Source of the DNA: Nucisporomicrobium flavum
GTDB lineage: Bacteria > Actinomycetota > Actinomycetes > Mycobacteriales > Micromonosporaceae
DNA length: 64,000 bases
Direction: 5' to 3'
NCBI RefSeq assembly: GCF_016464385.1
Contig: NZ_JADMLH010000002.1
Span: 1 to 64,000 of the forward strand
In this document: piece after piece, positions 49,862 through 57,698 of the stretch
How positions within the stretch are numbered: the first letter of the stretch is position 1
Layout: each line of letters opens with the position of its first letter
Translations under genes and position numbers: made by a program
The notes under the pieces: generated by a model
The model's input: the letters and a program-made list of their open reading frames with translations, nothing else
The model's database searches: none
What the model was told of the DNA's origin: nothing

Positions 49862-50521
49862 ATGGCCAAGCGGAGCGTGCGTCTGTCCCGGGATGCGATC
49901 ATCGATTGCGCGACGGCGCTCGCGGACGCCGAGGGGCTCGAGGCGGTGACGATCCGGCGGCTGGCCCAGGAGAACGGCGTCACGCCGATGGCCATGTACT
50001 GGCACTTCAACGACAAGGACAGCCTGCTCGACGGGCTGGCGGAGCACCTGATCGCCTCGGTGAAGCTGCCCGAGCCCGGCGACGGTATGTGGGACGAGCA
50101 GCTGCGCGCGATCCTCGTCGCCTTCCTGGACGCCATCCGGCCGCATCCGGCGCTGGCCGGCCTGGCGTTGCGGCGCATCCTGGTGGCCGAGCCGGGTCTC
50201 CGGCTCGCGGAGCGGGTGCTGGATCTGTTGCGGCAGGCCGGGTTCGGCCCGGAGCAGGCGGCCGAGGTCGGCACGTTCCTGATGTGCGCCGTGATCACCC
50301 TTGTCGTCGGCGACCCGATGGCCGCCAAGGCCGCCGTGGGTGGTGATGCGGCCGCGGACATGCGCCACAAGCAGGCGATGCTCCAGGCGCTCGAGCCGGG
50401 GCGCTACCCGAACCTCATCGCGGCCGCTCCCGCCCTGGTGAGCTGCCGCGGGCAGGACGACTACTTCACGATCAACATCGACCTCCTCGTGCAGGGCGTC
50501 CGCGGCACTCGCCGCAACTGA
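49862..50521 (+). CDS. TetR-family repressor of drug exporter
   Basis: 219 residues. N-terminal helix-turn-helix (SRDAIIDCATALADAEGLEAVTIRRLAQENGVTPMAMYWHFNDKDSLLDGLAEHL), then a ligand-binding helical part like TetR itself (TetR_C_1 style). The ATG at 49862 (MAKRSVRLS) is chosen; the frame is open upstream over the operator. The divergent upstream gene is the GGDEF protein. The MFS gene follows at 88 bp with an operator between, so drug-responsive control of the exporter is likely. Confidence 0.92.
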   Translation: MAKRSVRLSRDAIIDCATALADAEGLEAVTIRRLAQENGVTPMAMYWHFNDKDSLLDGLAEHLIASVKLPEPGDGMWDEQLRAILVAFLDAIRPHPALAGLALRRILVAEPGLRLAERVLDLLRQAGFGPEQAAEVGTFLMCAVITLVVGDPMAAKAAVGGDAAADMRHKQAMLQALEPGRYPNLIAAAPALVSCRGQDDYFTINIDLLVQGVRGTRRN

Positions 50522-50550
50522 TCTCGGTCACACCCCTTGACGGTCCTCTA

Positions 50551-50581
50551 CGCCGTACATATACGTTGTACATGTACGGCG
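50551..50581. promoter_or_regulatory. operator before MFS exporter
   Basis: CGCCGTACAT (50551-50560) and ATGTACGGCG (50572-50581) are exact complements; inside lies ACGTTGTACATGTAC with its own palindrome GTACATGTAC. It shares ACGTTGTAC with the site before the TetR gene. Confidence 0.75.
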
Positions 50582-50609
50582 CATAGGACGCCGCTCGGAG
50601 GAGGTACCG

Positions 50610-52037
50610 ATGCACCGCAAACCGTGGTCGGCCCTGGCCGTACTGGCGCTCGCCCAGTTCATGGTCGTGCTCGACGTGACGATCGTGAACGTGGCGCTGC
50701 CCGACATACAGCAGGACCTGGGGTTCAGCGCCTCGGGGCTGCAGTGGGTCGTCAGCGCGTACACCCTGATCTTCGGGGGTTTCCTGCTCCTCGGCGGGCG
50801 GGTGGCCGACCTGCTCGGCCGCCGCCGGGTCTTCGTCGCCGGGCTGCTGCTGTTCGGGGTGACGTCCCTGGTGGCCGGCCTCGCGCAGAGCCCCGAGCAG
50901 CTCGTCGTGTTGCGGGCCGTGCAGGGGCTCGGCGGCGCGCTGTTGTCCCCGGCCGCGTTCGCGATCCTCACGGTCACCTTCGCCCACGGCCGGGACCGCA
51001 ACATCGCGATGGGGATCTGGGGCGGTCTCGCCGGGCTCGGCGGCACCCTGGGCGTCATCGCGGGCGGCCTGCTCGTCGACTCGCTGAGCTGGCGCTGGGT
51101 CTTCCTGGTCAACGTGCCGATCGCCGCGGTGCTCGCGCTGATCGTGCCGATGTTCGTCGCGGAGAGCCGGGCGACGACGCCCGGGAAACGGACCTTCGAC
51201 GTGGCCGGTGCGCTGCTGAGCACGGGCGGCCTGCTGGCGATCATGCTGGGCGTCATCCGCGCGGAACCGCTCGGCTGGTCGTCGTTCGAGGTCGTGGCGC
51301 TGCTGGCCGGTGGGCTGGCGCTGCTGGGGGCGTTCGTACGCGTCGAGGCACGGTCGGCCGCTCCGCTCGTGCCGTTGGCGTTGTTCCGCTCCCGTGGGCT
51401 GAGCACCTCGATCCTGGCGCTGGCCCTCAACGGCGGGGCGTTCCTCGCGATGTTCTTCCTCACCGCGATCTTCCTGCAGCAGGTACGGGGCCTGACCGCG
51501 CTGGAGACTGGCCTGCAGTTCCTGCCGATGGGCATCGCCGCGATCGCGAGCGCCGTGCTGGCCTCGCAGCTCGTGACGCGGTACGGCACCAGGCCGGTGC
51601 AGATCGGCGGGGCGGTGCTGAGCGTCGCCGGCCTGCTGCTGCTCTCCGGCGCGGATGCCACGGGCTCGTACGCGTTCACGATCCTGCCGGGCATCGTGCT
51701 GTTCGGCATGGGCATCATCGGCACGGGCACGCCCGCCTCGATCGCCGCGGTGGCCGACGTCCGGCACGAGCAGGCCGGCGCCGCGTCCGGCGTGGTGAAC
51801 GCGGGCTACCAGGTCGGCGGGGCGCTCGGGCTCGCGGTGATCACCACGCTCGCCACCTCGCACGTCGAGGACCTGATCGCCGGTGGCGAGCAGCCGGGCA
51901 CGGCCCTGGTCGACGGGTTCCAGCGCGGGTTGTTCTTCGCGGCGATCTTCGCGGCGGCGAACATCCTGACGGCCATCGGCGCTCCGCGTCTGCGCCCGAC
52001 GTCGGAGCAGCTCGCGGAGGCGGCCGTCGCCGCCTGA
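50610..52037 (+). CDS. DHA2-family MFS drug exporter
   Basis: 475 residues, 14 helices expected. DHA2 (EmrB/QacA-like) motifs: QFMVVLDVTIVNVALPDIQ (with LDxTVxNVALP), GRVADLLGRRRVF (motif A) and a motif-C-like Gly-rich helix 5 (GGTLGVIAGGLLVDSLSWRWVFLVN). GGAGGAGG before the ATG. Exports lipophilic cationic drugs or antibiotics in known relatives. It is controlled by the TetR upstream, by inference. An 18-bp duplication CCGTCGCCGCCTGACCT follows its stop codon. Confidence 0.95.
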   Translation: MHRKPWSALAVLALAQFMVVLDVTIVNVALPDIQQDLGFSASGLQWVVSAYTLIFGGFLLLGGRVADLLGRRRVFVAGLLLFGVTSLVAGLAQSPEQLVVLRAVQGLGGALLSPAAFAILTVTFAHGRDRNIAMGIWGGLAGLGGTLGVIAGGLLVDSLSWRWVFLVNVPIAAVLALIVPMFVAESRATTPGKRTFDVAGALLSTGGLLAIMLGVIRAEPLGWSSFEVVALLAGGLALLGAFVRVEARSAAPLVPLALFRSRGLSTSILALALNGGAFLAMFFLTAIFLQQVRGLTALETGLQFLPMGIAAIASAVLASQLVTRYGTRPVQIGGAVLSVAGLLLLSGADATGSYAFTILPGIVLFGMGIIGTGTPASIAAVADVRHEQAGAASGVVNAGYQVGGALGLAVITTLATSHVEDLIAGGEQPGTALVDGFQRGLFFAAIFAAANILTAIGAPRLRPTSEQLAEAAVAA

Positions 52038-52067
52038 CCTACCGTCGCCGCCTGACCTGCCGACGCG

Positions 52068-52099
52068 AACGGCGCCCGGGGTGAGCCCCGGGCGCCGTT
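52068..52099. terminator. bidirectional intrinsic terminator
   Basis: A perfect 14-bp stem AACGGCGCCCGGGG (52068-52081) with CCCCGGGCGCCGTT (52086-52099), TGAG loop, between two convergent exporter genes. Confidence 0.92.
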
Positions 52100-52112
52100 G
52101 CGATGATCCGTT

Positions 52113-53696
52113 CTATCGAGCCGCGGGAACCGGTGCCCCGTCCGCCTTCCGGGCGGCGGCGAGGTCGATGGTCGAGCGCAGGGTGATCTGCCGGAACAGC
52201 AGGGCCGCGATCACGCCGACCACCCCGATGCCCGCGGAGATCAGGAAGATGTGACCGGTGGCGTCGCCGTACGCGGCCCGCACGATGTGCTGGATCGTCG
52301 GCGGCAGCTCCGCGAGGTTCAGGCTGCTGGTCTTGCCGCCGCTCGACCCCGCCGGTACGCCCGCCGCGGCGAGCTGCGAGGTGATCGAGTCGGTGACCCG
52401 GTGGGCGAGGACGGCGCCGAGCACCGAGACGCCGATCGTGCCGCCGAGCGAGCGGAAGAAGGCGATGGTCGAGCTGGCCGCGCCGATGTCCCGCAGGCGG
52501 ACGGTGTTCTGCACCGCGAGCACCAGGTTCTGCATCGACATGCCCACGCCGATGCCGACCAGGGCCATGCCCACGCCGATGTACCAGAGCGGGGTCAGGT
52601 GGTCCATGGTGGAGAGCATCGCGAAGCCGGCGACCAGCACGATCGTGCCGGTCACGATGTACGGCTTGATCTTGCCGGATTTGGTGATCATCCGGCCGGA
52701 GATGGTCGAGGAGACCAGCACGCCGGCCATCAGCGGGATGGTGAGCAGGCCGGCCTCGGTGGGGCTGTAGCCGCGGCCGATCTGGAAGTACTGGCCGAGG
52801 AAGACCGAGCCGCCGAACATGGCCATGCCGACCGCGAGGCTGGCGAGGATCGCCAGGGCCGTGGTGCGCTGCCGCACGATCTGCAGCGGGACGACCGGCT
52901 CGGCGGCTCGGGACTCCACCCACACCGCGGTCGCGAGCAGCACGAGGCCGGCGCCGACCATGGCGAACGTCTGCCACGAGACCCAGCCGAACGAGCTGTC
53001 GACGAAGGAGACCCAGATCAGCAGGATGCTGACGCCGGCGGCGATGAGCGAGGCACCGGCGTAGTCGATCTTCACGTTGTCCCGGCGGAAGACCGGCAGG
53101 TGCAGCGTGCGCTGGAGCACCACGAGCGCGACCACGGCGACCGGGGCGCCGATGAAGAAGCACCAGCGCCACCCCAGCCACGACGTGTCGACGATGACGC
53201 CGCCGAGCAGCGGTCCGCCGACCGTGGCGAGGGCGAGGACGCCGCCGAGGTAGCCGTTGTAGCGGCCGCGCTCGCGGGGCGGGATCATCGCCGCGATGGC
53301 GACCTGGACCAGCGCCTGGACGCCGCCCATGCCGATGCCCTGGAACGCGCGGGCGGCGATGAGCTGGCCCGCCGACTGGGCGAAGCCGGCCACGATCGAG
53401 CCGAGCACGAACACCACGATCGAGACCTGGACCAGGGCCTTCTTGCTGTAGAGGTCGGCCAGCTTGCCCCAGATCGGGGTCGTCGCGGTGGCGGTGAGCA
53501 GGCTGGCCGTGACCACCCAGGTGTACTGGGTCTGGCTGCCGTTGAGCGCGCCGATGATCTTCGGCAGCGCGGTGGAGACGATGGTGGCGCTGGACATCGC
53601 GACGAACAGCACGAGCAGGAGGCCGCTGAGGGCCTCCAGGATCTCGCGGTGGCTCATCGCGCCCTGTTCGGCGCGCGTGGTGGTGGGTGCGCTCAT
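52113..53696 (-). CDS. DHA2-family MFS multidrug exporter
   Basis: 527 residues, 14 helices expected. Motifs: LVLFVAMSSATIVSTALPKIIGALNG (helix 1), GKLADLYSKKALVQVSIVVF (motif A), FQGIGMGGVQALVQVAIAAMIPPRERGRYNG, and the 14-TM DHA2 pattern throughout. The start ATG overlaps the MarR stop codon (ATGA). A MarR-MFS operon for drug resistance. Confidence 0.95.
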   Translation of the reverse strand: MSAPTTTRAEQGAMSHREILEALSGLLLVLFVAMSSATIVSTALPKIIGALNGSQTQYTWVVTASLLTATATTPIWGKLADLYSKKALVQVSIVVFVLGSIVAGFAQSAGQLIAARAFQGIGMGGVQALVQVAIAAMIPPRERGRYNGYLGGVLALATVGGPLLGGVIVDTSWLGWRWCFFIGAPVAVVALVVLQRTLHLPVFRRDNVKIDYAGASLIAAGVSILLIWVSFVDSSFGWVSWQTFAMVGAGLVLLATAVWVESRAAEPVVPLQIVRQRTTALAILASLAVGMAMFGGSVFLGQYFQIGRGYSPTEAGLLTIPLMAGVLVSSTISGRMITKSGKIKPYIVTGTIVLVAGFAMLSTMDHLTPLWYIGVGMALVGIGVGMSMQNLVLAVQNTVRLRDIGAASSTIAFFRSLGGTIGVSVLGAVLAHRVTDSITSQLAAAGVPAGSSGGKTSSLNLAELPPTIQHIVRAAYGDATGHIFLISAGIGVVGVIAALLFRQITLRSTIDLAAARKADGAPVPAAR

Positions 53697-54175
53697 CGCG
53701 CGGCCTCCAGCGGTTGGTCGTAGCGGGACGTGAGGTCTGTCGAGAAGCGCCGCATCAGCGTGGTGAAGGCGGCGATCTCGTCGGGGTGCCATTCCTGGAG
53801 GGCGTCGGCGAGGCGCTCGTCGGCCCATGCCGTGACGTCGTCGAGGGCCTGCCGGCCGAGCGGGGTGAGGCTGAGCACGCTGGCCCGGCGGTCCGCCGGG
53901 TCGGCCGTCCGCTGCACCAGTCCCGAGCGCACGAGGGTGGCGACGGTGCGGCTGATCGTCGACGGGTCGAGCGAGCAGCGGGCGGCCAGCTCCTTGCCGT
54001 GGCACCCCGCGGGAAGCCCGGCCGCCATGGCGTCGATCACCGAGAGCACGCCGACCGTGCCGAAGGGAACAGCCGGGTGCCGCGCCGGCAGGTCGTTCTT
54101 GAAGAGGCGTACGGCCCTGAGCATCTCCCGTACGTGGCTGAAAAGCTCGCGTCGTACCGCGGTGCCGTCGTCCAT
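53693..54175 (-). CDS. MarR-family regulator
   Basis: 160 residues with the winged-helix core (LPAGCHGKELAARCSLDPSTISRTVATLVRSGLVQRTADPADRRASVLSLTPLGRQAL). GGGAGGGG before the ATG at 54175. It heads the operon with the downstream exporter and is divergent from a TetR gene. Confidence 0.93.
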   Translation of the reverse strand: MDDGTAVRRELFSHVREMLRAVRLFKNDLPARHPAVPFGTVGVLSVIDAMAAGLPAGCHGKELAARCSLDPSTISRTVATLVRSGLVQRTADPADRRASVLSLTPLGRQALDDVTAWADERLADALQEWHPDEIAAFTTLMRRFSTDLTSRYDQPLEAAR

Positions 54176-54219
54176 CTGCCCCTCCCGGAATGGGTGCCGC
54201 ATACAACTATCGGCTCGCA

Positions 54220-54234
54220 TTGCTCACTGTGCAA
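54220..54234. promoter_or_regulatory. MarR/TetR operator candidate
   Basis: TTGCTCACTGTGCAA has matching TTGC/GCAA ends and resembles MarR-class sites. A related half TTTGCTCAGTGGG lies just downstream. It is within the 104-bp divergent region between marR- and tetR-type genes. Confidence 0.55.
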
Positions 54235-54279
54235 CTTTGCTCAGTGGGAAGTGAGTCACATCGTCGGTACGCTCGACCC

Positions 54280-54891
54280 ATGACCGCCGAAGTCCGCGTA
54301 CCCGAGCCGGGGCTGCGGGAACGCAAGAAAGCCGCGACGCGTCAGGCGCTGCACGACGCCGCCGTCCGCCTGGCGATCGAGCACGGCGCGGACAGGCTTA
54401 CGGTCGAGGCGGTCGCGGACGAGGCCGGCGTCTCCCGGCGGACGTTCTCCAACTACTTCGCCAACAAGGAAGAGGCGCTGCTGCACGGGGACCGGCAGCG
54501 CATGGTGTTGCTCATCGACGCCGTGCGCGCGCGTCCCGCGGCCGAGGGTCCGTGGACGGCGCTCAGCCGGGCGGCGCAGGAGGCGTACCAGCAGATCGGC
54601 GAGCTGGACCCGCACTGGGTGGCGCAGACCCGGCTCCTGCGCAGTGAGCCCGCGCTGCTCGCCCAGCAGGTCAGCACGTTCGCGGCGCTGGAGCGCGAAC
54701 TGGCCGCCGCGGTGGCCGACCGGCTGCCCGAGGCCCAGCGGTCCGGGATCCGGGGCCGCCTGATGGCCGCCACCTTCATGACGGCCACCCGGGTCTCGCT
54801 GCACGTGTGGCTGGAGGACCCGGCAGAGACGCCCCTGGCGGAGCTGGTCCAGCGGTCCCTGGCCGAGGTCGGGCGCGGGTTCGTCGAATAG
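54280..54891 (+). CDS. TetR-family regulator
   Basis: 203 residues. Helix-turn-helix RERKKAATRQALHDAAVRLAIEHGADRLTVEAVADEAGVSRRTFSNYFANKEEALLHGD is canonical; the C-terminal ligand domain is of the actinomycete type that often ends ...EVGRGF. Divergent from the MarR-MFS unit; it may control it or itself. Confidence 0.92.
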   Translation: MTAEVRVPEPGLRERKKAATRQALHDAAVRLAIEHGADRLTVEAVADEAGVSRRTFSNYFANKEEALLHGDRQRMVLLIDAVRARPAAEGPWTALSRAAQEAYQQIGELDPHWVAQTRLLRSEPALLAQQVSTFAALERELAAAVADRLPEAQRSGIRGRLMAATFMTATRVSLHVWLEDPAETPLAELVQRSLAEVGRGFVE

Positions 54892-54897
54892 ACGGGC

Positions 54898-54933
54898 GCG
54901 CGGCGCCGGGAGGGATGCTTCCTGGCGCCGCGC
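54898..54933. terminator. hairpin between convergent genes
   Basis: GCGCGGCGCC (54898-54907) pairs with GGCGCCGCGC (54924-54933), 16-base loop. It follows the TetR gene by 6 bp and faces the chitinase gene. Confidence 0.7.
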
Positions 54934-54987
54934 TGGTGGGGATGGTGGAACTCAGGGGACGGTACGGCCGCGGGGACGGCCGGGGCC

Positions 54988-56433
54988 TCAGCCCTGGAAG
55001 CCGGCGAAGATCTTGCTGAACTCGAACGGCGACTGGGCCACGTTGGTGCACTGGAACAGCGCGCCGTTGCAGGCGTTGCGGTCGCGGTTCGCCTCCCAGA
55101 AGGAGACGAAGCCGATGTGGTTGCTGTTCGCGAAGGCGACCAGGTCGCGGGCGTCGCTCTGGGTGAACGTCCCGTTGTCGTCGTTCTTGCCGAGCATCGG
55201 CGTCACGCCGACCATCTTGAAGGCCGCCGCGTCACTGCTGCCGTAGATCGACTTGAGCTGGTCCTTGGTCGACTTGACCGCCTGGATCGCCAGGTCGCCG
55301 TAGTCCTGCGCGGAGCGCCCGTAGTCCATCGCCATGATGTTGACCAGGTCCAGGTCGACGCCGGCGTTCTTGGCCGACTTGACCACGTTGAGGCCGTCGC
55401 TGGTGAGGCCCTCCGGCAGCACCGGGAGGGTCAGCGAGATCTTCAGGCCCGGGTTGGCCTTCTGCAGGGCGGCCAGCGCGGTGGAGCGGCGGGCGATCGT
55501 GGTGGGGTCGGCCACGGCCGCGCCCTCGATGTCCAGGTCGATGTACTTCAGGTTGTACGCCGACACGACCGCCTGGTACTCGGCCTGCAGCGCCTTCACG
55601 TCGGTGCAGGCCTGGGCCAGCTCGATGCCGGTCGCGCCGCCGAAGGACACCTTCACGTCACCGCCGGCGCGGCGCAGCGCGTCGATCTGGTCGCCGAACT
55701 GCTTGCTGCGCGGGTCGAACGCGTTGAACCAGCTCGCCTTGCAGCCGGCGCTGGTCACGAACGCCAGCGAGAACGACTTGACGTTGCCGCTGGAGGCCAG
55801 CTGGGAGAGCGTCGTGCTGCCGTTGGAGAGCAGGCCCATGTCCACGTACGGGGCCACGCGGACGCTGCCGCCACCGGATGCCGGGGGAGCCGTGGTGGCC
55901 GGCGGCTTGCTGGTCGCGGGCGGCTGGGTGGTCGGTGCCGTTGTCGGCGGCTTCGTGGGCGCGGTGGTCGGCGGCTTCGTGGCGGGCTTGGTCGTCGTCG
56001 GCGCGGTGGTGGGGACCGAGCCGCCGCCGGTGCAGGGGGCGCCGTTGATCGTGCAGCTGGTCGGGGCGCCGCTGCCGTTGACGATGAAGCCGAACTCGGT
56101 GGTCGCGCCGGCCGGGATCGTCGCGTTGTAGCCGCGGTCCTTGGCCGTCGACACCGCGCCGGAGGTCGTGACGGCGGCGTCCCAGAAGGTGCCGAGCTTC
56201 GCGCCGGACGGCAGGCCGAAGGCGAGCTGCCAGCCCGTGACGGCGGAGCCGCCGGAGTTCTTGATCGTGTAGTGCGCCTGGTAGCCCGTACCCCAGTCGG
56301 AGTCCTTGGTGAACGAGGCGGTCAGGCCGCCGGCCGCCGGACCGGTCGCCGCCACCGCGGCGATCGCGCCTCCGCCCACGGCGACGAGGGCCGCTCCCAG
56401 GTAGATGGACAGGCGTAGCCGGTTGCGTGCCAT
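54988..56433 (-). CDS. secreted GH18 chitinase with N-terminal CBM2
   Basis: 481 residues. A signal peptide (LSIYLGAALVAVGGGAIAAVAAT) is followed by CBM2 (about 36-134; WGTGYQAHYTIKNSGGSAVTGWQLAFGLP, CTINGAPC), a Thr/Pro linker (about 140-188) and a GH18 catalytic domain (about 190-481) with YIDLDIEG: catalytic Glu303 with Asp299 and Asp301. This is the chitinase D / ChiC-like branch with a short barrel. The ATG at 56433 follows GGAG. With the LPMO it can attack chitin. Confidence 0.95.
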   Translation of the reverse strand: MARNRLRLSIYLGAALVAVGGGAIAAVAATGPAAGGLTASFTKDSDWGTGYQAHYTIKNSGGSAVTGWQLAFGLPSGAKLGTFWDAAVTTSGAVSTAKDRGYNATIPAGATTEFGFIVNGSGAPTSCTINGAPCTGGGSVPTTAPTTTKPATKPPTTAPTKPPTTAPTTQPPATSKPPATTAPPASGGGSVRVAPYVDMGLLSNGSTTLSQLASSGNVKSFSLAFVTSAGCKASWFNAFDPRSKQFGDQIDALRRAGGDVKVSFGGATGIELAQACTDVKALQAEYQAVVSAYNLKYIDLDIEGAAVADPTTIARRSTALAALQKANPGLKISLTLPVLPEGLTSDGLNVVKSAKNAGVDLDLVNIMAMDYGRSAQDYGDLAIQAVKSTKDQLKSIYGSSDAAAFKMVGVTPMLGKNDDNGTFTQSDARDLVAFANSNHIGFVSFWEANRDRNACNGALFQCTNVAQSPFEFSKIFAGFQG

Positions 56434-56603
56434 GTAACGACTCCGATCGAGGGGGCTGCGAACGGAGTCGATCGTGATCCGGCGGTGCTTAAAGGGTTCT
56501 GCCAATTTCCTTAAGTCTGCTTCAAGTCGCTGACCGCGGGCCTGTTGATCACTGCCGGTGAGCATGCGCGGGATGGCGTCCGGCGGGGGATACGGTTCGA
56601 GGC

Positions 56604-57350
56604 ATGCACAAGACCACCGTGGACATCACCACCGACGACGGGGTGGCCGACGCCTACCTCGTCCGGCCCGACGGCGAAGGGCCGTGGCCGGCAGTGCTGC
56701 TCTTCATGGACGCGTTCGGCCTGCGTCCGCGCATCGAGGAGATGGCCACCCGGATCGCCGGGCGGGGATACGTCGTCCTCGCTCCCAACATCCTGTACCG
56801 CGGCGGCCGCTCGCCGCTGGTCGACCTCAGCGCTCTCTCCGACCCGGCGGCCCGGGAGTCCATCTTCGGCAAGGTCGTGCCGATGATCATGGCGCTGGAC
56901 ACCGACAGGATCGTCCGGGACACCCGGGCGTACCTCGACTTTTTGGCGGCGCAGGACGGCGTCGCGCCCGGTCCTGTCGTGGCCACCGGTTACTGCATGG
57001 GCGGCACCAACGCGGTCAAGGCGATCGAGGCGTACCCGGACCGGATCAAGGGGGTGGCCAGCTTCCACGGCGGCCGCCTCGTCACCGACCAGCCGGACAG
57101 CCCGCACCTGAAGGTCGGCGCGGTGACCGGCGAGTTGTACTTCGCCCACGCCGACAACGACCACTCGATGAACGCCGAGCAGATCGCCACCCTCGAGGCG
57201 GCCCTGGACAAGGCCGGCGTGCGGTACACCTCCGAGGTGTACGAGGGCGCGCCGCACGGCTTCACGATGTCTGACACCGCGGCCTACAACGAGGCGGCCG
57301 AGAAGCGGCATTGGGAGAACCTGTTCGCCTTCCTGGACCGCCTCGACTGA
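56604..57350 (+). CDS. dienelactone hydrolase family protein
   Basis: 248 residues. Catalytic triad: Cys131 in GYCMGG, Asp in HADNDHSM and His in GAPHGFTM. Typical N-terminal features (VADAYLVRPDGEGPWPAVLLFMDAFGLR). It may act on dienelactones or other ester/carboxymethylene compounds. Stop codons of this gene and the convergent SnoaL-like gene are 2 bp apart. Confidence 0.93.
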   Translation: MHKTTVDITTDDGVADAYLVRPDGEGPWPAVLLFMDAFGLRPRIEEMATRIAGRGYVVLAPNILYRGGRSPLVDLSALSDPAARESIFGKVVPMIMALDTDRIVRDTRAYLDFLAAQDGVAPGPVVATGYCMGGTNAVKAIEAYPDRIKGVASFHGGRLVTDQPDSPHLKVGAVTGELYFAHADNDHSMNAEQIATLEAALDKAGVRYTSEVYEGAPHGFTMSDTAAYNEAAEKRHWENLFAFLDRLD

Positions 57351-57352
57351 GG

Positions 57353-57697
57353 TCAGGCCAGGCCGGCGAAGTACCGGGCCAGCGCCACCAGGTCCCACGC
57401 CTGGCGGACCTCGCCGATCCGGCCGTCGGTGACGGTCAGGAACTCGGCGAGCCGGACCGTCCCGAACGGCGCGGCGCAGTCGTAGAGCAGGGCGGTCCGG
57501 TCGCCGGCGTGCACGGCCGAGACGACGGTGACCGAGTCGGCGAACGAGGCGATCCGGTGCTGGGTCTGCACCAGCTCCTCGTCGTCGACCGGGACGCCGA
57601 GATTCCACTCGATCTCGGCGTCCGGCGCGATCAGCCGGCGGACCGCCGCCCGGTCCCGGGAGATCCAGGACCGGGCGTAGAAGTCGGCCACCTCCAT
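57353..57697 (-). CDS. SnoaL-like (NTF2 fold) protein
   Basis: 114 residues with the SnoaL_2 pattern (VADFYARSWISRDRAAVRRLIAPDAEIEWNLG, DGRIGEVRQAWD). A small ligand-binding or isomerase-type barrel. It begins 1 bp after the deacetylase-like gene's stop codon and is the last gene on that strand. Confidence 0.85.
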   Translation of the reverse strand: MEVADFYARSWISRDRAAVRRLIAPDAEIEWNLGVPVDDEELVQTQHRIASFADSVTVVSAVHAGDRTALLYDCAAPFGTVRLAEFLTVTDGRIGEVRQAWDLVALARYFAGLA

Positions 57698-57698
57698 G

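Noticed and set aside
47921..50368. Long open frame (about 815 codons) on the minus strand across the GGDEF and TetR genes
   Set aside because: It is antisense or out of frame to clear TPR-GGDEF and TetR genes, has Arg/Pro/Ala-rich low-complexity translation and no domain; such frames are common in very GC-rich DNA.
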